A stretch of DNA of 64,000 bases from Micropterix aruncella. Its lineage: Eukaryota; Arthropoda; Insecta; Lepidoptera; Micropterigidae. The stretch spans positions 21,449,934-21,513,933 of the forward strand of contig OX155951.1 of assembly GCA_944548615.1 (NCBI GenBank), given 5' to 3'. Shown here one piece after another: positions 23,401 to 42,658 of this stretch. Numbering within the stretch: position 1 is the stretch's first letter; the number at the start of each line of letters is the position of its first letter. The notes under the pieces are model-generated. The model was not told where the DNA came from, made no database searches, and saw nothing but the letters and a program-made list of their open reading frames with translations. The translations under genes were made by a program, and so were the position numbers.

Positions 23401-25586
23401 CTCAAATCTTTCCTCACTTGTTTTTTGGGCGAGCCAACTCGATTTCTTTCTGAGCTACGAGCGTCTTTTGAATTGGAGCTGTGCACTCTCTGGGACGACT
23501 TGGAGCGAGCTCTCGGCTTCGGGGATTTGCTTCTTCTAAACCTATCTAACCTATCTTTCTCTCGCTCCTTTAACTTGTCTTTTCCTTTATCCTTGGAAGC
23601 CGAATGCTGGGAGGTACTTCGATTTCTCTCCTTTCGCATTGGCGACTTGGATATATTTCTATGTACGGCGTAGCCTTTCGGCATATTTTTTTGGCCGATA
23701 GGTGGAGTTCCACCGCATTTTTTCCCTGGCGATAATGATTTCTTCAGCACTACCTTTGTCAAAGTTTTCTTTTTTATTATGTTGCTATCGGGTTTCTTAT
23801 TTCTGATGTCGTCCTTTTTAAGTACGACCTTTTTACCAAAGACGACTTTATCGCGCTTCGGATCGGGCTTCATCTGCTTCTTTTTTAAATTGTGATCATC
23901 CTGAGAAGAGCTTGAGTGGCGTTTTAATTTTCCTTTCTTCCCTTTTTTCCTCGAGTCTCTGAAAATAAGATAATAATACATGTATAATTAAAGCGTGTGC
24001 GGCGCAGATGTGTCAAACAAAGCGCGTAAGTATTCCACCGCGACGGTTCATATGAAATTTGAATAGGGCGATTAATTCTATGTAAACATAATACGAAACT
24101 TACCTCCTTGAAAAAACTTATAAAATGTACATTTTTAAGTATATTTGTCATAATAATGATATTCTCTGGCGGGATGAGATTTCAGCAGATGTGTGGTCGG
24201 CTATATCATTTCGGTGGGTGAACACTCAGGTGCCCTCGAAATTGTGGTACGTGCAACACCAGCCAGGGACCATATCTGCACAATCCGGTGCACTCAGCGA
24301 CGCTGTACAGATTAATGGGAGCTAATGGGCCCTGTTGCAAATTGGCCACTAAGACCCACGTTGTATAAGAGTCGGCCAAACTCACGCGTCAACACCTATC
24401 CGGCAGCCTCCACGCAGAAGAACGAGCCCGGGTGGGACTCCGGCCTGTGGGCCAGTTCCTCCTGGGAATCAACCTTCGGGCACTCCTGTACGGTTTGCGC
24501 ATCGTGCGGCGTCAACAATCGATAGTGCATTCCGATTGATAGCCGGGGGAGTTTGGAAACAGTATTGTTTCCTATAGAGCGGGGGTGGTTGTTAACCTTG
24601 CGACGACTGCCCTTGAAACGACCAATCGGCTACCCGATACCTAATGAACAGCGGAGTAAAAGATGCCTTAGTCCCCGATAGATTCGGTAGACACTGTATC
24701 ACCGCTACGTAAGGGAGAGGACCGCGCAAGCGACCTCGAACCTGTAACGTCGGGAGACCGGAGTAATCTGGTTGCAACTGGAAGTAAGGGCGCGAGATTC
24801 GAACCGCTGGGTGATTAACCTAGTTATCTCACGGTAAGGCATTGGCTTCTTACGGGCCAGTGGCGTAACTACAGTGGACTGTTTTCATCCCAAGTCTTCT
24901 ACGGTTACCTCATGGGAGACAAAGCGATCTAATATCGTTAAAACTCCCTAAGGTGACGGGTTCGCCCGTTGTAGTCGACAGCTCCAGTTGTACAGATTAA
25001 TGTAACTGTCGTTGACTTACCTATTAGATGACGAGGAAGACGAACTGCCATCAGAGCTAGAAGAGGTTATACTAGAAGAACTGGAGCTTCTTGAGGACGA
25101 ACTCGAAACAACGGGTTTCTTCTTTTCTTTTCTTATATCTTTATTAGATTCCATTTTAAGCTGAAGCTCCAGTTCCCTTTGCAGCTGTTTTCTTCGCTTT
25201 TCAAGTACATCCGTGTCGGCGTACTCTAGATCGTTCTGGTCCCAGTTATCCATTTCCCCATCGGGACTTCGGCCGGACCTGACAACGACAGTCGAATGCA
25301 GACGGTTTTTATTATCATCCTTATTGCCTTTCTTCAAGTCCGCCACATCCTTGATTGCGGCGCGCTGTTTTGACGGACTTATCAACGTATGCGTATTGGC
25401 GAATTTGCAACTTTTACCATAAGCGCAAGTCCCGTTCTGGGCCCATTGGCGGCAGTATTCGTTAGGATTCTTCAGAACCGATGTGCTCTTCTTCGTGCCG
25501 AGCCGCTCGAAAACGCTGGGTCTTATGCCCAGGTCCTTAGCTTTAGGTAATTCCACTGTGATTTTCCTCTTTCCTTGCTTAGACAT
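17469..25586 (-). CDS. ZC3H13: ZC3H13 / Flacc (Xio), m6A methyltransferase complex subunit
   Basis: ZC3H13 (Flacc/Xio in flies) bridges the WTAP-containing m6A writer complex in the nucleus. Six exons join in phase: 25021-25586, 22547-23958, 22263-22474, 18768-18990, 18404-18681, 17469-17693; product 971 residues. The N-terminus has RRPSVFERLG-type homology (RPSVFERLG, 22-30) and a CCCH finger at 45-66. The middle is a long K/R/D/E/S-rich disordered tract with RD/RE-dipeptide runs and a poly-Ser block ending exon 1. The C-terminus reads DFEEISDGELEED, then GVDWASLVAEV, then 'PLRVLARIGLSVRMAGEQLV', matching the conserved ZC3H13 C-terminal domain. The last exon is extremely GC-rich (Arg/Ala/Pro). 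The zinc finger lacks the usual final His. Introns 1 and 3 are filled with transposons. Confidence 0.93.
19054..19553. mobile_element. MITE family with GCGTTTCTTCGTGAAC ends, copy A (interrupted)
   Basis: The left end GGCCCGATTGCGTTTCTTCG is mirrored by the right end (GTTCAAAAGAAACGCAATTG, then AACCC). Interior blocks AACGAGACAGAGCAATA and CATTCCGCTCTGACGTACTG also mirror each other. Related copies: 31616-31893, 52212-52529 and half a copy at 55024-55176. This copy lies in ZC3H13 intron 3 and is split by a small foldback insertion. Confidence 0.8.
19146..19276. repeat. 131-bp foldback insertion inside MITE copy A
   Basis: Arms of about 42 bp are exact or nearly exact inverted copies: TTATAAATAGGATAGAAAAC at the left and GTTTTCTATCCTATTTATAA at the right, each followed inward by the TTTACCGCGTGAAATTTGT block. 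A GC-rich ~47-bp loop separates them. The uninterrupted MITE at 52212-52529 shows the sequence is an addition. Confidence 0.8.
20099..21747. mobile_element. PIF/Harbinger-type element (outer copy, carrying a nested copy)
   Basis: Termini are AGGATGATTCATGCTACACC and its reverse complement, followed by strongly GC-rich palindromic runs of GGCCGGGGCC. Removing the inner copy (20710-21538 plus one TAT) leaves a ~0.82-kb element. The left arm carries an open frame from 20432: 'AAIAIAFEDEVLE', 'WSVHPAWRKRQSEGEFATLY', 'YFRMSKECFSIFL', 'LTKQNSRFLKHI'. This resembles the N-terminus of HARBI1-type nucleases, cut off by the inserted copy. The catalytic part is absent, so the element is non-autonomous. 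It lies in ZC3H13 intron 3. Confidence 0.82.
20710..21538. mobile_element. nested second copy of the same Harbinger element, opposite orientation
   Basis: Starts AGGATGATTCATGCTACACC and ends with its reverse complement. Flanks are TAT (20707-20709) and TAT (21539-21541), a 3-bp target duplication. The same internal site is unoccupied in this inner copy (20910-20925, GGGAGAGATATGCTTC), which shows what the outer copy looked like before insertion. The minus-strand frame reads MSKECFSIFL..., then 'RFLKHISPIERLADRS', extending the HARBI1 pattern (PIERLA) before an internal deletion joins the other end. Confidence 0.85.
21748..21889. other. ZC3H13 intron 3 sequence
   Basis: AT-rich, nothing recognised. 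Confidence 0.4.
21890..22115 (+). repeat. RTE-like LINE 3' tail
   Basis: Contains GGATTAATATATAGCCTATG and AAAATCGGTTCAGTTGATCC and ends TTTATAATATTAGTATAGAT. This order and the TATAATATTAGTATAGAT terminus are, from memory, the common 3' end of arthropod RTE-type elements. It is 5'-truncated and non-coding. Confidence 0.55.
24380..24995 (+). mobile_element. GC-rich retroposon family, copy 1 with 3' hairpin
   Basis: Aligns by eye with 45970-46335 (same strand) and 43025-43575 (opposite strand). Shared blocks include CGGTTTGCGCATCGTGCGGC, the GTGGACTGTTTTCATCCC-type block and a 3' AATATCGTT stretch. The copy ends with GGTGACGGGTTCGCCCGTTG, a potential ACGGG-TTCG-CCCGT stem-loop, then TAGTCGACAGCTCC. 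It is markedly more GC-rich than its surroundings. It lies in ZC3H13 intron 1. No long open frame. Confidence 0.7.
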
Positions 25587-26286
25587 TATAATTTAATCCA
25601 CACGAATATCATCAAAACACGTATAAACCGTGAGAAATAAACCTAAACTGAAAAATCGCGACGAAAACGACGCGCCCCCCACCATTTTGCTAAACAAACT
25701 TTCTTTTTTGACAGCAGAGCGTATGTTCAATGTGCTACGATCTCGAAATAGCGATACGTCAGAAACTACGTGATTGGCCAAGGCTTGCCATGATGGATAA
25801 ATCACTGATAAATAAAGAAGGAAGCCAATTTTAGTTATGTAGTAGAAAATCAACGGTAGCGCTTTCTTCAATATATATAATAATATATATATATATTTTT
25901 ATTTGTCCAAAATCGGACAGGTGTTGAACATAAATCCATTCCACCTAAACATATTACGCATACAGTTTATATTCACATTACACACTTATTATCATAACAT
26001 TAAAATAGGTATATATACATTGTTTCGTTCAATGATTTACAAATAAGAACTTATAACATTAAAACATAAATTTAGTTCTTAAATTATACATTTCATTGCT
26101 TGTTTACACATTATGTTAATTTGTTATGTTTAATTCTAACAGTTTTTTAAAAATAAATTCGAATGTTGATAAAACATATTTATATATCGCTTGATATGTC
26201 AGTATATTAGTTAAAAGTGTTTGGATATCTATCGGTATTGGCTTCCGTTTGTAGATTTCCTGAAGTAACTTTATCAATAGAGTGTA
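25587..26286. other. ZC3H13 upstream region
   Basis: Holds the presumed promoter and 5' UTR of ZC3H13 immediately right of 25586, then AT-rich DNA with a TATATATAT run near 25875. No further gene seen. Confidence 0.4.
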
Positions 26287-27127
26287 AGTACCGGGGGCGC
26301 CAGTTTTGCATGCGGCAATTTTGCACAAATGTCACTTTTGACAGTTCCAAATTTGTTGAGGGCAGATTTGCAGGAGGCAACCTTGCAGGCGGCAACCTTG
26401 CAGGCGGCAACCTTCAGTACAGTTTTTAAGTTTTTCTGTTAGGTTAGGTTAGGTTAGGTTTTTCTTTCCCTAAAATCGAAGTGACATTAATTACCGGAAT
26501 CCTTGTAGTGGATGACTTTTATACATCAAACTAAACATAAAAAAAAAATGTTTTAAGTTTTTCTGTTAGGTTAGGTTAGGTCATTTTGACATTTGCAAAA
26601 CTGCCTTCTGCAAGATTGCCTTCTGCAAAACTGCCGCCTGCAAGAATGCCGTCTGTAAGATTGCCGTCTGCAAATTTGCCTTCTGCAAGTTTGATGGGAC
26701 CCTGGGTACTTAGGGTCCCATCAAACTTGCAGAAGGCAAATTTTGCAGACGGCAATCTTGCAGACGGCATTCTTGCAGGCGGCAGTTTTGCAGAAGGCAA
26801 TCTTGCAGAAGGCAGTTTTGCAAATGTCAAAATGACCTAACCTAACCTAACAGAAAAACTTAAAACATTTTTTTAATGTTTAGTTTGATGTATAAAAGTC
26901 ATCCACTACAAGGATGCCGGTAATTAATGTCACTTCGATTTTAGGGAAAGAAAAACCTAACCTAACCTAACCTAACAGAAAAACTTAAAAACTGTACTGA
27001 AGGTTGCCGCCTGCAAGGTTGCCGCCTGCAAGGTTGCCTCCTGCAAATCTGCCCTCAACAAATTTGGAACTGTCAAAAGTGACATTTGTGCAAAATTGCC
27101 GCATGCAAAACTGGCGCCCCCCAGTAC
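26287..27127. repeat. near-perfect 0.84-kb palindrome with TTAGG runs and 15-bp tandem repeats
   Basis: Two arms of about 415 bp face each other around 26707 (GATGGGACCC / GGGTCCCATC with a 10-bp loop). I counted only a handful of differences between arms: one T/C change, one A/C change and small indels. Each arm carries TTAGG x4 and TTAGG x3 (CCTAA in the other arm) and two blocks of 15-bp repeats such as TTGCAGACGGCAATC. The 15-bp units stay open on both strands and translate to pentads like LADGI, LAGGS, FAEGN. Confidence 0.9.
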
Positions 27128-27426
27128 CCACTGCATGCCGGCAGTGTAGAGATGGACAAAAATAATTACCATTCGCCATGGCAATATTTTGGTAATTTGT
27201 AGCGTTTGTGACGTGAGAATTTTTTTAATCTATTAATTATAATTTAATAAAGGCAACCTTTAAATGGCTTAAAATAATCCAGTCATAACCTAAAAATAGA
27301 TACATGAAGCCTGGCTGCCGGCTGATAGCAGTCGAAAATATTATGAGAATAACGATCCGACATGACTCGGACTAACACTCCCGTACGGAAGCATTCATGA
27401 TTCAGATCTTAGTCTTAGCATTGATT
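27128..27426. other. intergenic spacer
   Basis: AT-rich, no feature noted. Confidence 0.4.
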
Positions 27427-27737
27427 ATACAGGTGAGTTTTAATAAATGACATCCTTGTAGTGGGTAAATCAATACGACGAAATAAGCAACCTTTAATAA
27501 AAAAAGAAAAAAAACAAAAAAAAAACTTTTTTTTTAAATCTATTTAGGAAAAGTTTGAGAAGCGTAAACAGTATTTTAGCGCTATTTTAACTACCACTGG
27601 ATAGCGCATCGTGCTTATAGCTTTTTATACTATTTTTCAAAGGACAAAAAATATATACTTTTAAAAGTTACTTAGTTCGTCGTAGGTACTGATTCACCCA
27701 CTACAAGGATGTCACTAATCAAAAACTCAGCCTGTAA
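27427..27737. mobile_element. TACAGGGTGAG MITE, copy 1
   Basis: Left end TACAGGTGAGTTTTAAT and right end AAAACTCAGCCTGTA form the terminal inverted repeat; the next block GACATCCTTGTAGTGGGT is mirrored as ACCCACTACAAGGATGTC. Four related copies start near 50307, 56781, 60799 and 61300. TA at the termini suggests Tc1/mariner-type mobilisation. Confidence 0.8.
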
Positions 27738-28992
27738 TGGTATTAGACTGCTCAACTCCATAGTACGATTTGGTAACCATTCTGAAACGGTGAAATGCAG
27801 GTGGCGCCGCTATTAGCATTGACGGCCAAACTAACAGCAATTTATTTGGTCATCTATAATAACATTGTTAATGAATGTTTTTTTATAAAGGACTGACTGT
27901 TTATTAACACCCAATGATTTGACCAATTGTAACAGTAATAATATTCAATTATTAGTGTTATCTTTCGCATTTTTATACAGGCTGATTACATCTCAGTACG
28001 GAGAGATCAGTGGCGTAGCTAGGATGTCTAGGTCCTAGTGCGAAGGGGAAATTGAGTTCCCGTCACCCATCTCCTCAAATCAAAACAAAACGAACTGAAA
28101 TGAAATTAAAAATATATTTGATTTCTAATATAAACGGTTGGACCAACCGTTATTAGTTAAGCACATTACAATAAAAAATCGAAACAAGCTACAATTACTC
28201 TATTTTCATCGTTCCTCGATATTTGCGAAGCTATCAATAAGAGTACGAGTAGCAACAAGTACGAGTAGCAACAAGTGCTGGAGATTCCTTTTGGCCAAAA
28301 AAATATTCAGTTTAGGAAGCATCTCAACATCATCAAACTTTTGTTTAATTTCGTCCCATATTTGTTGTTCTTGCTTAAAAGGGTCACTACTATTTTTTTG
28401 TAAGTTGTAGGTACTGTTGACTTTCGAGTTTTTATAAATAGTTCTACTAATTGCATCTATGTGGCTTTTTAAAATGAAATTGATATTTATTTAAATAATA
28501 AAGTTGTAAAATATTGTCATTATTTTAGTTAGACCAACAACCAAAAGCCCCGTGTGTCGGGTCCCCTAGTAAGGGCCTAGTACCGTGGGCCTTGGTGCAC
28601 TGTACGACCTCGCACCTTAGTAGCTACGCCACTAGGAGAGATCGAATGCCATCTGAACATTAAAATGCGTCATTATTACGCATTTAAACCTGTACCTACA
28701 CCAAATTAAAAATCGACATCTTTATCTAAATAATATTAAAATAATAAGAACTGTAATTTAAAAATTCGTTTGTTATTATATTATATTTTATACCGTATAG
28801 GCGTGTTTAGAGCGCCATCTACAGTGCGCCGCCTTACTGTTATACTACGATAATCGCTATATTGAACATAATAATATAAGATTAATCAATTTTTGGAACG
28901 ATGAGTCGATCGAATGCCATCTACACGTTGCGTTTCGTAGTAAAATTGTGGTTGCCAAATTTTAGTACGACGTTGAGCAATCTAATACGGTA
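27738..28992. mobile_element. MITE with TTAGAYTGCTCAAC ends, copy A, carrying a hAT insertion
   Basis: The left end GTATTAGACTGCTCAAC is mirrored by the right end (reverse complement GTATTAGATTGCTCAAC). Without the hAT insert it is about 620 bp. A second copy, inverted, lies at 57165-57757. Both copies directly abut a TACAGGGTGAG MITE. Confidence 0.7.
28008..28634. mobile_element. non-autonomous hAT element with 8-bp target duplication
   Basis: Starts CAGTGGCGTAGCTAGG and ends AGCTACGCCACTA. It is flanked on both sides by GGAGAGAT (28000-28007 and 28635-28642), the 8-bp duplication typical of hAT transposons. The host MITE's other copy has a single GGAGAGAT at 57484-57491 (minus strand), i.e. 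the empty site. A minus-strand coding-like remnant inside is not identifiable. Confidence 0.9.
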
Positions 28993-28995
28993 AAT

Positions 28996-29256
28996 AAAAC
29001 CCTTCAGGCCTCGGCCCCTCAGCCGATTGACAAGTTGATGTCCCAAAAAATTTTAGTAAAAATTAGAAAAAAAAATGAATTATGACACTGTCTCACCAAA
29101 AACATTAATTACTGCCAAACCACTGTCCCCATAATTAAAATGAAACATATTAACATAACAAAATAAAACAAATTAAATTAAAATAAAATTAAAACGGGCC
29201 CGTCACCCTGAATCAGTTTGTGGCCGATATCGGCCAATCGGGGCTTGAGGGGTTAA
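28996..29256. mobile_element. TTAA-flanked MITE (GGCC-rich ends), copy 2
   Basis: Inverted copy of 12625-12888: starts ACCCTTCAGGCCTCGG and ends GGGGCTTGAGGGGTTAA. The left TTAA appears mutated. It abuts the end of the preceding MITE. Confidence 0.75.
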
Positions 29257-30090
29257 TGGTTTTAAATTGACTAGCCGTGCGTCAAGTCGATGCGCATGCG
29301 CAACTCGTCGAAGAGTGATAACCCACGATTTGAAAATTTATCGGAGGGGAGAACCACTGGATCGATTTCGATCGGATTTCTTCCTCTGCGTATGTTGGTT
29401 TCATCTGTTTTACGCTAGAAAAATCAAAATCGCTTGTCAACTTTTCCAGATATTCTGGAAAATGTGCGAAACTGAAAAATTCCGAAAAAGTTTAGAGTTC
29501 AATATCTCGAACTAAATCGACGACCTTACCTATAGCTTTATTTCGCAATTTCTATCTGAAAATCAATATCGGAGAATATATTAAACTAATTAGAAGTTAT
29601 TCATCTTATTTATTTATTATTTAGTATAATAATGTAATTAACTACTATGACTATTATACGAAAAGCTAGTGAGGTCTAAAGTTTTAATTTTATATTATCT
29701 TTATTTATTTATCTTATCTTTTAAGAAATATCGATAAAAATGACAAAAAACGGCTTTATGATTTTTAGATTCTGATTTTTAAACGAAGTATCCCTGTGTC
29801 GATTTTAAGTCAGTAAGTTGATGAATCCTAAAATGTTAAACATGTTTTAAATTTCTCTAGTTTCTCAGTGAAATTCAGTTAATTAATGAGAATAAATATT
29901 TCAATCGGAAAAAATAGAAATAAGATAATTTGCTTCAATTTTTTAGTCAAAAACCGGTACACTCTTAAAGGGTCGTACCTAATTGTTTTTCGACTTAGTG
30001 ACCGAGAGGGTGACTTATGTCGACAAATGGTTTAAATGTGGGAGAGAAGCAAAAGATTTTTGAAATTGTCTAACTTTTACCACTTAATTC
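29257..30090. other. AT-rich intergenic DNA
   Basis: No recognisable gene or repeat boundary. A plus-strand open frame at 29267-29515 has no known motif. Confidence 0.4.
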
Positions 30091-30410
30091 TCATAGCATT
30101 ATAAAATTAGATTTCAATATAGTGCATTTTAGACCTTTATCTACATATTTATCTTCATAAAATATGATTAAAATTTAAATGGTTAGGAATATTTCTGTAA
30201 ATATGACACTACGAAGGGATGTTTTTTATGGTTACCATGGTGTTTATGTTTCTCATAGTATTATAAAATGAGATTTTAATCAAAGTGCATTTTAGGCCTT
30301 TATCTACATACCTATCTTTATAAAATATAATTTTCACCTAAATGGTTAATAATATTTCTGTAAATATAACACTACGAAGGGATGTCTTTTTTATGGTTTC
30401 CATGGTACCT
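30091..30410. repeat. tandem duplication of a ~160-bp unit
   Basis: Two head-to-tail copies share CATTTTAGACCTTTATCTAC (second copy CATTTTAGGCC...), TAATATTTCTGTAAATAT and ACTACGAAGGGATGT. They differ at many sites, so the duplication is old. Confidence 0.75.
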
Positions 30411-30489
30411 ACCCTTGAGCTATTTTACTGAAAAAATTATTATACTCTGAGTAAATAAAAATACAAAATTATTATTAGGTTTTATAAAA

Positions 30490-30500
30490 CAATTTTATTA
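30490..30500 (-). terminator. poly(A) signal region of the MYND/MSS51-like gene
   Basis: AATAAA on the minus strand about 70-75 bp downstream of the stop codon at 30569-30571. Confidence 0.55.
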
Positions 30501-30568
30501 GCAACACTCAAAACGAATAAACACTGCAAATTCAAATAAAACGCAAAGAAACGCAATCAGTCAAACGA

Positions 30569-40751
<10,183 letters not shown>

Positions 40752-41549
40752 TTTGATAGAAGAATCACTATTCAGTCACTATCACAATGGCTATGTCTAT
40801 CGTCACTGGCGAGCACAGCGCGCACATCAAGATGCGTTTCAGCACTGCTTCACGCCCATTATAGATCTCGTGTCGCAGTTTGCATTATTTTTGGCACGCA
40901 GAATGCACTTTGTCGTTTTGTCCCTTCTACTGTTACTCTTGTGACGTGAATTATACAGTACACGCGCTTTATATACATAAGTTAGATCGATTATTTCGAT
41001 GTATGAAGTGTCATTGGATACTCGCGAAGATTTCTAAAATTTTCTGAAATACGACAAAAACTATTAAAATTTATTTTAATTAAATGAAATATTAAATTAA
41101 CAAACTTTGAAACTTTTCTGAATAAATTATTTGAATAATTTGTGATTTCTCATTCGACATATAGATTAATTTTATGAGCAGCCAGAGTCAAACAATGGCA
41201 TTAGGAAATAGTCGTAGCAATCCAGGCCAGACGTTACGCTGGCCAATTCGCGTTATTTTAATGCACTGACTGAGACAGAAATGCATTTTCGACGTCACAT
41301 CAAAATAAGGGCCGAACTGGACGAAGGGAAAGGATAAGACGAGATAGGTTTTGAAAAATATTGAAATAGCATGGAAATTTATAGAAATGTTGTTCCTTCA
41401 CATACCAATTCGCAATAAAACAACCAAACTATAAAAAAATAGAAAAAAGGTGTATAATAGGATATATGATTTTATTACTAAATTTAATATTATTATCGCA
41501 GGTCAATTTAGGAAAAAAATGTCTACTGGAATGACTATTGGTGAACAGA
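40752..41549. other. upstream region of the MYND gene
   Basis: The first ~200 bp right of 40751 are the presumed promoter and 5' UTR. The rest is AT-rich and unassigned. Confidence 0.4.
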
Positions 41550-42586
41550 CCAAATTTATATTAAACGCCATAGATACATCGTCTAACCCTGCTAGTAATT
41601 TTTTGTGACTTATCGAAGACATTCGACTCAGTAGACCACAGTTTACTTATCAAGAAATTAGAATTTTATGGGATAAGAGGAAACGCCTCGTCACTTATAA
41701 AATCATACCTAGGATATAGACAACAATTACTTAACGCAGATGAGTTACGTCACAGACGAGATATATCACACGTGGAGTACCTCAAGGATTTATTTTAGAG
41801 CCGCTATTATTCATACTCTTTAAAAATGATATTACTGAAGCAGTGTTACCAGTGAAATCAATCCTTTATGCAGACGATAGCGTTTTAGTAAAATATAGAA
41901 ATATAAATGTTCTCCTTGATACAATTGAAGACTGTTTACAAATAACAACTAAATGGTTGCAAGATCAATAATTTATGTAAAAGTCTATTTACTATCCGAA
42001 GAATTAAAATTCCATGCTTAACATGCACGTACATGATTACGATACTCGTAGCAAAGCCAAAACAGCCCTCCTCAAAGTCCGTTTGACTATGATCCAAAAG
42101 TCATTTGTGTATTTAGCCTTTAAACTCTTTAATAACCTGCCAATGACAATACGAGATTTAGAACCAAAAATATTCGAATATAGAGTTAAGCACTGGCTCA
42201 TCACACATGCTATTTATAAGATAGACGACCTCGAGGAAATATTACAATACCTTTAATATAGGTACGTATTTATTATGAAAAATAATATTATATATCTAAT
42301 ATACCTTTATTATTCTTATGTTAAAACATACGAGGTAAACCTCGTGGTAATAAATTGATAATGTTTGATTATTCATTATGATTATTGTCGTTTTACGTAT
42401 GACATTATTGAGCATTTATCTTTTATTTTGTCTGACTTTTGGTTATTTTTAGTATTATTATTAATGATTTGAAAAAAATGAAGTATTTGTTATATTTATA
42501 TTTTGATCATTGTGTTTTAAATAACAAAACAAACTATATTGGCATTTTTGGATAAATAAAGGACTATTGACTATTGACTATTGAAA
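41550..42586 (+). pseudogene. non-LTR retrotransposon reverse transcriptase remnant with heptamer tail
   Basis: Plus-strand fragments read '[20 protein letters not shown]', '[16 protein letters not shown]', then LYADD, the RT catalytic motif, and 'TIEDCLQITTKWLQDQ'. An open frame at 42014-42256 gives the RT-associated tail 'KSFVYLAFKLFNNLPMTIRD'. The 3' end is a short tandem of GACTATT ending at about 42586. Frameshifts and an internal deletion make it inactive. The layout suggests a CR1/Jockey-group element. Confidence 0.8.
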
Positions 42587-42658
42587 CAAAATCCCCAATT
42601 AAACAATTGACAATAGTACCGACTTCACCTGCTAGATCGTCGAAAACCAATTATAGTA

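Noticed and set aside
26440..26460. A telomere or telomeric insertion site
   Set aside because: Only four TTAGG units, mirrored in the other arm, and embedded between unique genes; this is part of a repeat element.
26576..26840. A pentapeptide-repeat protein gene
   Set aside because: The frames are open on both strands because of 15-bp repeats in a palindrome; no start context, splice sites or unique sequence support a protein.
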